A DNA stretch of 64,000 nt from Staphylococcus schleiferi (GTDB lineage Bacteria > Bacillota > Bacilli > Staphylococcales > Staphylococcaceae). The stretch's first letter is position 1. Every line of letters starts with the position of its first letter. Positions 10,141-18,626 of this stretch are shown here, piece by piece. Made by a program: the position numbers and the translations under genes. The stretch is from positions 372,001 through 436,000 of the forward strand of contig NZ_LR962863.1 in assembly GCF_900458895.1 (NCBI RefSeq). The letters are read 5' to 3'. The notes under the pieces were generated by a model. It was not told the origin of the DNA. It worked only from the letters and a program-made list of their open reading frames with translations, and did no database searches.

Positions 10141-10271
10141 ACGATAACAATATTAAATTAATCAATGTAGGAGTGGTTAGCCATACCTATTTTAGAGTCC
10201 TTTCGGTCTATAGGTTCATTATCTAGGAACACCCAAGAATATCCAAATCAAATTTAAATTAGAAAACTAAA

Positions 10272-10297
10272 ACTTATTATACGAACTTATTATACGA
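10272..10297 (+). repeat. Perfect 13-bp tandem duplication before deoB
   Basis: ACTTATTATACGA occurs at 10272-10284 and again at 10285-10297, directly abutting the deoB ribosome-binding site. Upstream, ACCTA (10185-10189) and TAGGT (10210-10214) flank a possible hairpin in the deoC-deoB gap; otherwise the gap is unremarkable. Confidence 0.8.
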
Positions 10298-10309
10298 GGA
10301 GTGATTTAT

Positions 10310-11488
10310 ATGACAGCACCATTTCAACGTGTACATTTGATTGTCATGGATTCTGTTGGGATAGGAGAGGCCCCAGATGCGAAAGATTTTAACGATGAAG
10401 GGTCCCACACACTGAAACATACGTTAGAAGGATTTGACCAAAAATTACCGTATCTCGAACAATTAGGTTTGGGTAATATTGATGCCTTACCTGTCGTAGG
10501 GGCAGTTGCACATCCCAAAGCGTATTATACGAAATTAAGCGAAGCTTCAGTCGGTAAAGATACGATGACAGGTCATTGGGAAATGATGGGCTTGAATATC
10601 ATGCAGCCGTTCAAAGTGTATCCAAACGGTTTTCCACAAGAATTAATTGATGAAATCGAACGAATCACGGGACGTAAAGTCGTTGTGAATCGACCGGCTT
10701 CAGGTACACAAGTGATTGATGAGTGGGGCGAACATCAAATGAAAACAGGCGATCTGATTGTATACACATCCGCAGACCCTGTGCTTCAAATTGCCGCACA
10801 TGAAGAGATTATTCCACTTGAAGAACTCTATGACATTTGTGAAAAAGTACGTGAATTAACAAAAGACCCGAAATATTTAGTCGGTCGCGTGATTGCACGT
10901 CCATATGTTGGTGAACCGGGACACTTCACAAGAACAAGTAATCGTCATGACTATGCCTTAAAACCTTTTGGCCCAACAGTGATGAACACACTTAAAGATC
11001 ATGATTACGATGTCATTGCCATCGGTAAAATTAATGATATTTTCGATGGCGAAGGTGTTACAGAAGCCGTACGTACGAAAAGTAACATGGACGGGATGGA
11101 CCAACTGATGCAAATCGTACAAAAAGACTTTAAAGGTTTAAGTTTCTTAAACTTAGTCGATTTTGATGCATTGTATGGGCATCGTCGTGATAAACCCGGT
11201 TACGCGCAAGCCTTGAAAGACTTTGACAATCGTTTACCGGAATTAATGGCTGCGATGCGTGAAGATGATTTACTCATCATTACAGCTGACCACGGCAATG
11301 ATCCAACGGCAGAAGGCACAGATCACACACGTGAATACATTCCAGTGTTGATGTACAGTCCGAAATTTAAAGAAGGTCAAGCGCTCGATACGGATACAAC
11401 ATTTAGTTCAATTGGGGCAACCATTGCAGATAACTTTGGCGTACCGCTTCCAGAATTCGGTCGCAGTTATCTTCAAGATTTAAAATAA
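10310..11488 (+). CDS. deoB: Phosphopentomutase DeoB
   Basis: 392 residues. It interconverts ribose (or deoxyribose) 1- and 5-phosphates. It is an alkaline-phosphatase-superfamily metalloenzyme: [17 protein letters not shown] carries the first metal-binding Asp, [12 protein letters not shown] holds the phosphorylated Thr, and [11 protein letters not shown] and [19 protein letters not shown] hold metal ligands. I take the ATG at 10310 rather than the GTG at 10301, since the latter forms part of the GAGGAGTG ribosome-binding site and the shorter form matches family N-termini. Confidence 0.95.
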   Translation: MTAPFQRVHLIVMDSVGIGEAPDAKDFNDEGSHTLKHTLEGFDQKLPYLEQLGLGNIDALPVVGAVAHPKAYYTKLSEASVGKDTMTGHWEMMGLNIMQPFKVYPNGFPQELIDEIERITGRKVVVNRPASGTQVIDEWGEHQMKTGDLIVYTSADPVLQIAAHEEIIPLEELYDICEKVRELTKDPKYLVGRVIARPYVGEPGHFTRTSNRHDYALKPFGPTVMNTLKDHDYDVIAIGKINDIFDGEGVTEAVRTKSNMDGMDQLMQIVQKDFKGLSFLNLVDFDALYGHRRDKPGYAQALKDFDNRLPELMAAMREDDLLIITADHGNDPTAEGTDHTREYIPVLMYSPKFKEGQALDTDTTFSSIGATIADNFGVPLPEFGRSYLQDLK

Positions 11489-11520
11489 CTGAGATAAGTT
11501 ATATCAAACGATTTTAACTT

Positions 11521-11560
11521 AAGGACGGGGTTAGAAATGACATTTCCAACCCTGTCTTTT
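11521..11560 (+). terminator. deoB terminator
   Basis: AAGGACGGGGTTAGAAATG pairs with CATTTCCAACCCTGTCTTTT with a few mismatches/wobbles, giving a long hairpin ending in a T-run just after deoB. Confidence 0.85.
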
Positions 11561-11844
11561 AATGTTTTTAAGTATAGGTGTGATTATATCAGTTTGTTTA
11601 GTAACTAAAAAATATCATAAAAACGACTAATTTTTTATACAAGCAAATATTAAAGTCAAAAGTCCAATCAATAATCTAACTATTAAAGCAAAGGCTTGAA
11701 TGCTATACATAAGGTGAATTTACAACTGATTACTGCTGTAAAATAGGCCACTTCTTTGAATTTCATCCAATTGCACACGTCATTTCTATTTATTATGTTA
11801 AAATATAATAAATTAATAATCAGTTGAAAAAGGAGAAATATTCA
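11561..11844 (+). promoter_or_regulatory. lytS upstream region with candidate promoter
   Basis: The gap between the deoB terminator and lytS is AT-rich. TTGCAC (11771-11776) and TATGTT (11794-11799) at 17-base spacing form a reasonable sigma-A promoter, and a separate TATAAT lies at 11804-11809. No gene is visible. Confidence 0.4.
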
Positions 11845-13596
11845 GTGTTTAATTTGACGATATTACTATTGGAACGTGTGGGTCTCATTATTATCCTTGC
11901 CTATATTTTAATGAATTCCAGTTACTTTAAAAACACGATGCAGCAACGACAAATGTGGCCCTCAAAATGGCAACTCTGCTTGATATTTAGCCTTTTTGCG
12001 CTGATGTCTAACTTTACAGGGATTGTCATTCGCAATGGTGACATCCTATCTGGAAGTATCTATTTTCATTTAGATGATGATGTATCGTTAGCCAATACAC
12101 GTGTTTTAACAATTGGGGTTGCTGGATTAGTGGGAGGTCCATTTGTTGGAGTATTCGTAGGGATTTTTTCAGGGCTCTTCCGGTTATATATGGGAGGCGC
12201 TGAAGCCTATACGTATTTAATTTCCTCATTATTTATCGGTTTGATTTCGGGTTATTTTGGTCAGCAAGCACGTCAAAAAAATCAATATCCTTCAATAGGA
12301 AAAAGTGCATTAATCGGGGCGACAATGGAGATTGTCCAAATGATTTGTATTTTTTCGTTTGCGCAAGATAAACATTATGCGATTGATTTGATTTCGTTAA
12401 TTGCATTACCAATGATTATTGTTAATAGTGCAGGGACTGCTATTTTTATGTCTATTATTAGTTCCACATTAAAGCAAGAAGAGCAAATGAGAGCTGTACA
12501 AACGCATGACGTGTTGCAATTAACCAATCAGACGTTGCCTTACTTCAAAGAAGGGCTGAATGAAGATTCTGCCAAGCATGTGGCAATGATTATTAAAGAG
12601 TTGATGAAAGTTTCTGCCGTAGCGATTACAAATCGACATGATATTTTAGCGCATGTGGGTGCTGGGAGTGATCATCACATTCCGAAAAAAGAAATTATAA
12701 CGGATTTATCAAAAGAAGTTTTACAAACAGGGCAGCTTAAAGAAGTTCATACGAAAGGTGAAATCGGATGTACACACCCGCATTGTCCATTACACGCTGC
12801 CATTGTGATTCCTTTGAAGATGCATGGCAAAGTGACGGGAACTTTAAAAATGTATTTTACGAATCCGAACAATCTTACTTTCGTAGAACGTCAATTGGCG
12901 GAAGGGTTAGCTGAAATATTTAGTAGTCAAATCGAATTGGGTGAGGCTGAAATGCAGAGTAAATTATTGAAAGATGCAGAGATTAAATCATTACAAGCAC
13001 AAGTCAATCCGCATTTCTTTTTTAATGCGATGAACACGATTTCTGCACTTGTTCGAATCGATAGTGAAAAGGCGAGAGAGCTCTTATTAGAACTGAGTCA
13101 TTTCTTCCGTTCAAATTTACAAGGCTCTCGCCAAAATACAATTACTTTAGAAAAAGAGCTAAGCCAAGTGTCTGCTTATCTATCATTAGAACAAGCGCGT
13201 TTCCCAGGCAGATTTGATGTGACTTTTGATGTTCCAGAGGATGTGACACAAGCCCTTGTCCCTCCATTTTTAATTCAAATTTTAGTTGAGAATACGGTAA
13301 AACATGCTTTTCCAAAGCGAAAGAAAGACAATCGTATTCGAGTTGTTGCACGGGTTGAAAATCAACAACAATTAGTGATATCGGTTTGTGATAATGGGCA
13401 AGGTATTCCGAAAGAAAAATTATCTTTACTAGGTCAAACTGCCGTTGAATCAGAATCGGGCACAGGCAGTGCTTTAGAAAATTTAAATTTAAGATTAAAA
13501 GGTTTATTCAGTAATGATGCAGTTTTACATTTTGATACAAGTCACACAGGAACGACGGTATGGTGTACGCTGCCTTATCAACAAAAGGAGGGATAA
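11845..13596 (+). CDS. lytS: Sensor histidine kinase LytS
   Basis: 583 residues from a GTG at 11845, nine bases after AGGAG; the TTG at 11824 precedes that site and is unlikely. The N-terminal half is the 5TM-5TMR-LYT sensor (about residues 1-190) with VLTIGVAGLVGGPFVG. A GAF-like region follows (about 220-360). The kinase part begins LKDAEIKSLQAQVNPHFFFNAMNTISAL, where the phospho-His is in NPHFFFN, and ends in an ATPase with CDNGQGIP and the G2 box. In S. aureus LytS senses membrane potential changes and signals to LytR, which induces lrgAB; both follow here. Confidence 0.95.
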   Translation: MFNLTILLLERVGLIIILAYILMNSSYFKNTMQQRQMWPSKWQLCLIFSLFALMSNFTGIVIRNGDILSGSIYFHLDDDVSLANTRVLTIGVAGLVGGPFVGVFVGIFSGLFRLYMGGAEAYTYLISSLFIGLISGYFGQQARQKNQYPSIGKSALIGATMEIVQMICIFSFAQDKHYAIDLISLIALPMIIVNSAGTAIFMSIISSTLKQEEQMRAVQTHDVLQLTNQTLPYFKEGLNEDSAKHVAMIIKELMKVSAVAITNRHDILAHVGAGSDHHIPKKEIITDLSKEVLQTGQLKEVHTKGEIGCTHPHCPLHAAIVIPLKMHGKVTGTLKMYFTNPNNLTFVERQLAEGLAEIFSSQIELGEAEMQSKLLKDAEIKSLQAQVNPHFFFNAMNTISALVRIDSEKARELLLELSHFFRSNLQGSRQNTITLEKELSQVSAYLSLEQARFPGRFDVTFDVPEDVTQALVPPFLIQILVENTVKHAFPKRKKDNRIRVVARVENQQQLVISVCDNGQGIPKEKLSLLGQTAVESESGTGSALENLNLRLKGLFSNDAVLHFDTSHTGTTVWCTLPYQQKEG

Positions 13597-13599
13597 AGC

Positions 13600-14334
13600 A
13601 TGAGGGCGTTAATAGTTGATGATGAACCTCTTGCGCGTAATGAGTTAATCTATTTATTAAATCGTATCGGTGGCTTCGACGTTTTGAATGAAGCAGAGAA
13701 TGTGAGTGAAACGATCGAGGCATTGTTAGTAGACGACTACGACCTTGTTTTTTTAGATATTAACTTAATGGATGAAAATGGCATTGAGCTAGGACGTAAA
13801 ATTCAAAAAATGAAGTCCCCACCTGCGATTGTGTTTGCCACGGCACATGACCAATTTGCTGTTCAAGCCTTTGAATTAAATGCGACAGATTATATTATGA
13901 AGCCATTCGAACAAAGCCGCGTCGAGCAAGCCGTTCAAAAAGTTCAGGCGCAACTTAAAAAAAGCAAAGCGGCACAGGACATGCCTCCTGTTACGAATGT
14001 GGAAACACTTTTGCCGATTGAGATTGATGACCGTATCCATATGCTGAATCTTTCTGATGTAATCGGTATTTCAGTTAATAAAGGACTCACTACGATTCAT
14101 ACGACACAAGGTACGTTTGAAACAACAGAGCCTTTAAGCGCATATGAAAAAAAGTTGAATACACCGCAGTTTATTAGAATTCATCGTGCAAATATTATTA
14201 ATCGACAGCACATTCAAGCTATAGAACATTGGTTTAATTCGACCTATATGGTCACTTTGACAAATGATGTGAAAATGCAAGTGAGTCGTTCCTATATGAA
14301 AAGTTTTAAGCAAGTGATGGGTCTCACATCATAA
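13600..14334 (+). CDS. lytR: LytTR-family response regulator LytR
   Basis: 244 residues. The receiver domain (about 1-120) has the acidic pair in LIVDDEPLA, the phospho-acceptor Asp53 in [10 protein letters not shown] and the conserved Lys in IMKPFE. The LytTR DNA-binding domain occupies about 135-240, with [15 protein letters not shown] as its core. It begins 3 bases after lytS, so the two are co-translated. Known role in S. aureus: activation of lrgAB, which is the next operon. Confidence 0.95.
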   Translation: MRALIVDDEPLARNELIYLLNRIGGFDVLNEAENVSETIEALLVDDYDLVFLDINLMDENGIELGRKIQKMKSPPAIVFATAHDQFAVQAFELNATDYIMKPFEQSRVEQAVQKVQAQLKKSKAAQDMPPVTNVETLLPIEIDDRIHMLNLSDVIGISVNKGLTTIHTTQGTFETTEPLSAYEKKLNTPQFIRIHRANIINRQHIQAIEHWFNSTYMVTLTNDVKMQVSRSYMKSFKQVMGLTS

Positions 14335-14361
14335 ACCAATGATTAATAAGTTTAGAAAATG

Positions 14362-14467
14362 AAAAAGACACTCAAAATTTTGATGGAATGGAGTGACCCC
14401 CAAAAGTTAGACCTAAAATCTAACATTTAGGGTGCACATCAGAATTATGAATTTTGAGTGTCTTTTT
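14362..14467 (+). terminator. lytR terminator interrupted by a palindromic insert
   Basis: The arms AAAAAGACACTCAAAAT (14362-14378) and ATTTTGAGTGTCTTTTT (14451-14467) are perfectly complementary over 17 bases and end in a T-run. They are separated by about 70 bases, most of which is a second palindrome (14391-14440). The outer arms look like a normal terminator whose loop has received an insert. Confidence 0.7.
14391..14440. repeat. Imperfect palindrome resembling paired insertion-sequence ends
   Basis: GTGACCCCCAAAAGTTAGA on the left is the imperfect reverse complement of TCTAACATTTAGGGTGCAC on the right, joined by a short spacer. The motif GACCCCCAAAAGTTAGAC resembles, from memory, terminal repeats of IS3-family elements. 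No transposase is present, so at most this is a miniature or collapsed remnant. Confidence 0.45.
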
Positions 14468-14721
14468 TGTGTTTATCTCACATAACAAATGGTGACAAAG
14501 CAAAGATTGATTTGATTTTGTTCTACCATCTCGGCAAGTAGGATTTCGTGGTACGAGCGCTTGATATAAAGGCTTCTGAAGCGTAGGTAGCACTTGTTAG
14601 TAGAATGATTTAACTATTTTTGTAGATTGAAAAAGAAGATAGAATAGCGTCACGCTGACATTTAAAAGATGTTTTATATTTAATTGAGAAAAATATGTAA
14701 TGTGTGAAAAAATGCACATAA

Positions 14722-14751
14722 TGCATTTCACCCCCTTATTTTTGCATTTCA
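14722..14751 (+). promoter_or_regulatory. Direct repeat before lrgA, candidate LytR operator
   Basis: TGCATTTCA occurs at 14722-14730 and 14743-14751, a start-to-start distance of 21 bases, that is two helical turns. LytTR-type regulators characteristically bind two 9-bp direct repeats at this spacing. The downstream copy ends about 33 bases before the TATAAT at 14785-14790. The rest of the 14335-14824 gap contains the lytR terminator and no gene. Confidence 0.5.
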
Positions 14752-14824
14752 GCGTGAAAACGCAGTGAACCTTTCTTTTCATACTATAATGAAGTCAATC
14801 AGAAGCACACAGGAGGCCGTGAAG

Positions 14825-15259
14825 ATGGAACAAAAAGTTGAAAAAACGTATAGCTTTTTGCATCAAGTTTTAGTGATTTCGTTAGTGTTATTTGTTTCAA
14901 GTATCATTGAATCGTTTATGCCGATTCCAATGCCAGCATCAGTAATAGGACTTGTTTTACTGTTTATCTTATTATGCACAGGTGTTGTGAAATTGGGACA
15001 AGTTGAAAAAGTAGGGACAGCATTAACGAATAACATCGGATTTTTATTCGTACCAGCGGGGATTTCAGTCGTTAATTCATTAGGGATTATTAGTGCAAGC
15101 CCAATTTTGATTATTGGTCTCATTATTATCTCTACAGTGCTGTTGCTTGTATGTACAGGTTTTGCATCACAAATTATTATGCGTGTAACGACTAAAAATA
15201 ACGCACAAAAACCAGAAAAAGCACAATCAGAAATGAAAGGAGCACACTCACATGGTTGA
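14825..15259 (+). CDS. lrgA: Antiholin-like protein LrgA
   Basis: 144 residues from the ATG at 14825, 8 bases after AGGAGG; earlier in-frame codons precede that site. Four hydrophobic segments span about residues 15-120, including [23 protein letters not shown], the CidA/LrgA family signature. With LrgB it forms a membrane system linked in S. aureus to murein hydrolase control and, more recently, pyruvate uptake. It is followed by lrgB with an 8-base overlap and preceded by lytSR. Confidence 0.93.
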   Translation: MEQKVEKTYSFLHQVLVISLVLFVSSIIESFMPIPMPASVIGLVLLFILLCTGVVKLGQVEKVGTALTNNIGFLFVPAGISVVNSLGIISASPILIIGLIIISTVLLLVCTGFASQIIMRVTTKNNAQKPEKAQSEMKGAHSHG

Positions 15260-15953
15260 TCATTTAGGTATTAATACCCCATATTTTGGTATCTTGTTAT
15301 CCGTCATTCCATTCTTAATTGCAACATATTTATTTAAAAAAACAAATGGTTTCTTCTTATTTGCACCATTATTTGTTGCAATGGTTGTAGGTGTGGCATT
15401 CCTACACTTTACAGGCATTCCATATGAAAAATATAAAATAGGTGGCGATGTGATTAATTTCTTCCTTGCACCTGCAACAATTTCATTCGCGATACCTTTA
15501 TATAAAAAGCGTGATGTGCTCTTAAAACACTGGCACCGTATTATAGGTGGTATAGGAATTGGTACGGTCGTCGCATTAGTAGGTATTTTCTTTGTTGCCA
15601 AAGCGTTACAGTTTGGTAATGACATCATTGCATCAATGCTTCCGCAAGCAGCAACGACTGCAATTGCATTACCTGTTTCTGAAGGAATTCATGGTATTAA
15701 AGAACTTACATCTTTAGCTGTTATACTGAATGCAGTTATTATCTATGCTTTAGGAAATAAATTATTAAAATGGTTCCACATCGATAATAAAATTGCACGT
15801 GGTTTAGCATTAGGTACAAGTGGCCACACTTTAGGTGTAGCTGCAGCGAAAGAACTTGGCGAAGTTGAAGAGTCAATGGCGAGCATCGCGATTGTACTCG
15901 TAGGGGTTATTGTTGTTGCGGTAGTCCCAGTTTTAACAGCAATATTCTTCTAA
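15252..15953 (+). CDS. lrgB: LrgB membrane protein
   Basis: 233 residues, strongly hydrophobic with about six to seven membrane segments. The motifs [40 protein letters not shown] and [19 protein letters not shown] are diagnostic of the CidB/LrgB family. It is co-transcribed with lrgA, with overlapping reading frames. Confidence 0.95.
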   Translation: MVDHLGINTPYFGILLSVIPFLIATYLFKKTNGFFLFAPLFVAMVVGVAFLHFTGIPYEKYKIGGDVINFFLAPATISFAIPLYKKRDVLLKHWHRIIGGIGIGTVVALVGIFFVAKALQFGNDIIASMLPQAATTAIALPVSEGIHGIKELTSLAVILNAVIIYALGNKLLKWFHIDNKIARGLALGTSGHTLGVAAAKELGEVEESMASIAIVLVGVIVVAVVPVLTAIFF

Positions 15954-15986
15954 TATACAATTGTAAAATAAAGTCGTAGGGATGTT

Positions 15987-16047
15987 TAAAAGGGGTAGTG
16001 TCGTTTTCTAAGAGGTGGCTTAGATGACGGTGCTACTCTTTTTTTTG
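15987..16047 (+). terminator. lrgAB terminator
   Basis: A long hairpin formed by AAAGGGGTAGTGTCGTTTT and a matching arm around GATGACGGTGCTACTCTTTT, followed by eight T residues. Confidence 0.8.
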
Positions 16048-16075
16048 CATCAATTGCTGTTGAATAATCGTTTGA

Positions 16076-16089
16076 CGTGAACGTTTTCA
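16076..16089 (+). promoter_or_regulatory. cre-like site upstream of dhaK
   Basis: CGTGAACGTTTTCA differs from the 14-base cre consensus TGWNANCGNTNWCA only at its first base. It lies just upstream of the TATAAT at 16101-16106, so CcpA bound here would block the promoter. Carbon catabolite control of dihydroxyacetone use would be expected. Confidence 0.5.
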
Positions 16090-16134
16090 TTGTAGAAAGT
16101 TATAATAGAAGAAAAGATGAGAGCAGGTGACAAC

Positions 16135-17103
16135 ATGAAAAAGTTAATTCAAGAAAAGACACAGTTTTTAAACGACATGTTAGATGGCTTGAAGTATACG
16201 AACCCTAATATTGATGTCATAGCAGAAACGGTTGTCGTTCGGAAAGACAAAAAAACATCTGGCGTTGCGTTAGTATCAGGGGGTGGCAGTGGTCACGAAC
16301 CTGCACATGCTGGCTATGTTGCAGAGGTCATGTTAGATGCAGCAGTATGCGGTGAGGTTTTTACATCTCCAACTCCGGATAAAGTATTAGAGGCAATCAA
16401 AGCAGTAGATAATGGTGATGGCGTTTTATTAATTGTTAAAAATTATGCAGGAGATGTCATGAACTTTGAGATGGCACAAGATATGGCAGCGATGGAAGGC
16501 ATTAACGTCGAAATGGTCATTGTCAAAGATGACATTGCCATTGATGATGCGGACAAAAGAAGAGGCGTTGCCGGCACCGTATGGGTACATAAATATGCGG
16601 GCTATTTAGCTGAACAAGGTACACATCTTAAAGCACTCAAAACAAAAATTGAACAGTTTCTTGAAGGCGTTCGCTCTATTGGTATGGCAATCATGCCACC
16701 TGCAGTACCGACTACAGGCAAATATGGTTTTGATATTGGCGAAGATGAGATGGAAATCGGAATCGGTATTCACGGTGAACGAGGATTAGAACGAACTCAA
16801 ATAGAACCGATTGCCCAAATTGTTCAACGCTTAACCACAAAACTAGAACAAGAAGTCGACAGTGATGCATTGATTGTCATGATTAATGGCATGGGCGGTA
16901 CACCGCTTTCTGAACTCAATATCGTCACAAAATACGTAGCGCAGCAATTAGAAAAAGAAGGTAAAGTTGTCAAAGGATGGTTCGTTGGGGACTATATGAC
17001 TTCATTAGATATGCAAGGTTTTTCACTCACATTTGCGCCATATGATGCCCATGTTTTAGCAGCACTTAATGCGCCTACAACAAGTCGAAATTTTAATTCA
17101 TAG
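16135..17103 (+). CDS. dhaK: Dihydroxyacetone kinase subunit DhaK
   Basis: 322 residues from the ATG at 16135, which gives the usual MKKLI start; the ATG at 16117 precedes the AGGTGA site. DhaK binds dihydroxyacetone covalently through a histidine, here in GIGIHGERGLE, and the substrate loop SGGGSGHEPAHAGYV is at about residues 50-64. It passes the sugar to DhaL for phosphorylation. First gene of a dhaKLM operon with a cre-like site upstream. Confidence 0.93.
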   Translation: MKKLIQEKTQFLNDMLDGLKYTNPNIDVIAETVVVRKDKKTSGVALVSGGGSGHEPAHAGYVAEVMLDAAVCGEVFTSPTPDKVLEAIKAVDNGDGVLLIVKNYAGDVMNFEMAQDMAAMEGINVEMVIVKDDIAIDDADKRRGVAGTVWVHKYAGYLAEQGTHLKALKTKIEQFLEGVRSIGMAIMPPAVPTTGKYGFDIGEDEMEIGIGIHGERGLERTQIEPIAQIVQRLTTKLEQEVDSDALIVMINGMGGTPLSELNIVTKYVAQQLEKEGKVVKGWFVGDYMTSLDMQGFSLTFAPYDAHVLAALNAPTTSRNFNS

Positions 17104-17115
17104 GAGGATGTAACA

Positions 17116-17697
17116 ATGGATGTGACAATTTTAAAGGAACGTTTATTAGCTCTAAAAGATATCTTTGAAAGAGAAGAAGCCCATTTAACTGATCTCGATC
17201 GTGCTATTGGCGATGGAGACCATGGCGTCAATATGAGACGTGGCTTTGAGGCACTACCTGCACAGCTTGATGATCAGTCTATTGCGACATTACTCAAATC
17301 GACAGGGTTGACATTAATGTCTAAAGTCGGTGGCGCTTCAGGTCCTTTATATGGTTTTAGTTTTGTCAAAATGTCACAAGTTGCTAAAGATGACATTGAC
17401 CATGATAATCTAATCGCAATATTAAAGGCATTTGAAGATGCAGTTGCACAACGCGGCAAAGTAACGCGAGAAGAAAAAACGATGTATGATGTCATTTCAC
17501 GCGCGCGAGAAGCGGTGGAAAATGGTGAGCGTGTAGATTTAGAAAAATTACAAGCATTAGCAGATGCGACTCGTGATATAGAAGCCACTAAAGGGCGTGC
17601 ATCTTACTTTAAAAAAGAGAGTTTAGGCTATGTAGATCCAGGTGCACAAAGTAGCGTATATATTTTAAATGCATTAATAGGAGATGAAAAGAAATGA
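17116..17697 (+). CDS. dhaL: Dihydroxyacetone kinase ADP-binding subunit DhaL
   Basis: 193 residues, all-helical DhaL domain that keeps ADP bound and transfers phosphate from DhaM to dihydroxyacetone. The Mg-ADP ligand segment LDRAIGDGDHGVNMRRGF is at about residues 27-44, and GGASGPLYG and GRASYFKKESLGYVDPGAQSS complete the nucleotide pocket. It starts 12 bases after dhaK with GGAGG upstream, and its stop overlaps the dhaM start. Confidence 0.93.
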   Translation: MDVTILKERLLALKDIFEREEAHLTDLDRAIGDGDHGVNMRRGFEALPAQLDDQSIATLLKSTGLTLMSKVGGASGPLYGFSFVKMSQVAKDDIDHDNLIAILKAFEDAVAQRGKVTREEKTMYDVISRAREAVENGERVDLEKLQALADATRDIEATKGRASYFKKESLGYVDPGAQSSVYILNALIGDEKK

Positions 17698-18053
17698 CAA
17701 GTATCGTACTCATTAGTCACAGTGAAAAAATTGCAGAAGGTACAAAAGATTTACTAGAACAAATGGCACAAGGTGTGAGTGTTATTGCCGTGGGTGGTAA
17801 TGATGGTGAAATAGGGACTTCGTTTGAAACAATCTCAGAGGTATTGAATGATTTAGAAGAAGATGCGATTTGTTTCTTTGACATTGGGTCTTCAGAAATG
17901 AATTTAGATATGGCTATTGAAATGTATGTAGGGCATTACCGAATTGAGAAAGTCGATGCGCCTATTGTAGAAGGCAGTTTTATCGCAAGTGTGTCATTAT
18001 CAACTGGACAATCTATGGACGAGGCCATCGCTTCTGTCAGAGATACATTTTAA
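17694..18053 (+). CDS. dhaM: PTS phosphocarrier subunit DhaM
   Basis: 119 residues, a single EIIA-mannose-like domain. The phospho-His is His9 in VLISHSEKIAEG, and AVGGNDGEIGTSFETI and FFDIGSSEMNLDMAIEM follow as in DhaM. It relays phosphate from HPr to the ADP held by DhaL, so dihydroxyacetone kinase here is PTS-driven, not ATP-driven. There is no fused HPr or EI domain, as in other Firmicutes. Confidence 0.92.
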   Translation: MTSIVLISHSEKIAEGTKDLLEQMAQGVSVIAVGGNDGEIGTSFETISEVLNDLEEDAICFFDIGSSEMNLDMAIEMYVGHYRIEKVDAPIVEGSFIASVSLSTGQSMDEAIASVRDTF

Positions 18054-18062
18054 CTTGAAATA

Positions 18063-18112
18063 AAAAAGGATGAAACAATGATAATCCAGAAAAGGTTTAT
18101 TGTTTCATCCTT
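18063..18112. terminator. Bidirectional terminator dhaM / yjdM
   Basis: AAAAAGGATGAAACAAT pairs with ATTGTTTCATCCTTT across a short loop. T-rich tails on both strands fit its place between convergent genes. Confidence 0.85.
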
Positions 18113-18123
18113 TATTTTATATG

Positions 18124-18474
18124 TTAGTTAATTTTTTTTACAACTTCTGATTTTAAGCCCATTTGACCAAAACCGGGGATTTTACAGTCAATATCATGAC
18201 CATCTTCTGGGGCGACGAGTTTAATATTTTTAACTTTTTTACCTTGTTTGATGACGCCTGATGTGCCTTTAATTTTTAAATCACGGATAACTGAAACCGT
18301 GTCACCGTCTTTTAGTTCGTTGCCATTTGCATCACGAATGATTTCTACGGCAGCCGCTTCTTCAACTGCATTTTTTGTCCATTCAAACGCACACATCGGA
18401 CAAACATAAGCAGCCCCATCTTCATAAGTATATTCTGAATCACATTTTGGACAGTTTGGAATTGCGGTTGTCAT
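18124..18474 (-). CDS. yjdM: Zinc-ribbon protein of the YjdM/PhnA family
   Basis: 116 residues. The N-terminus has a zinc ribbon with CPKCDSEYTYEDGAAYVCPMC (Cys pairs at about residues 8/11 and 25/28). The C-terminal domain has DGDTVSVIRDLKIKGTSGVIKQGKKVKNIKL, the PhnA/YjdM fold. The family was historically tied to alkylphosphonate use, but its role is unsettled. It stands alone and is convergent with dhaM. I see no phosphonate genes nearby, so the old functional name should not be taken literally. Confidence 0.88.
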   Translation of the reverse strand: MTTAIPNCPKCDSEYTYEDGAAYVCPMCAFEWTKNAVEEAAAVEIIRDANGNELKDGDTVSVIRDLKIKGTSGVIKQGKKVKNIKLVAPEDGHDIDCKIPGFGQMGLKSEVVKKIN

Positions 18475-18626
18475 TTTCTAATCACTACTTTCCTCAAGTT
18501 ATACTTATAATCTAGCATATTCAGGATGAAAAGTATGTAACAAATTGAAGATAGTGTTACGATAAGCATAACAAAAAAATTGAGCACATTTAAAATCTAT
18601 TCATTGAGAGGAAGCGAGATGGTAAG

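Noticed and set aside
11824..11844. TTG start for lytS giving seven more residues
   Set aside because: The TTG precedes the AGGAG site that serves the GTG at 11845, and the shorter form matches LytS N-termini.
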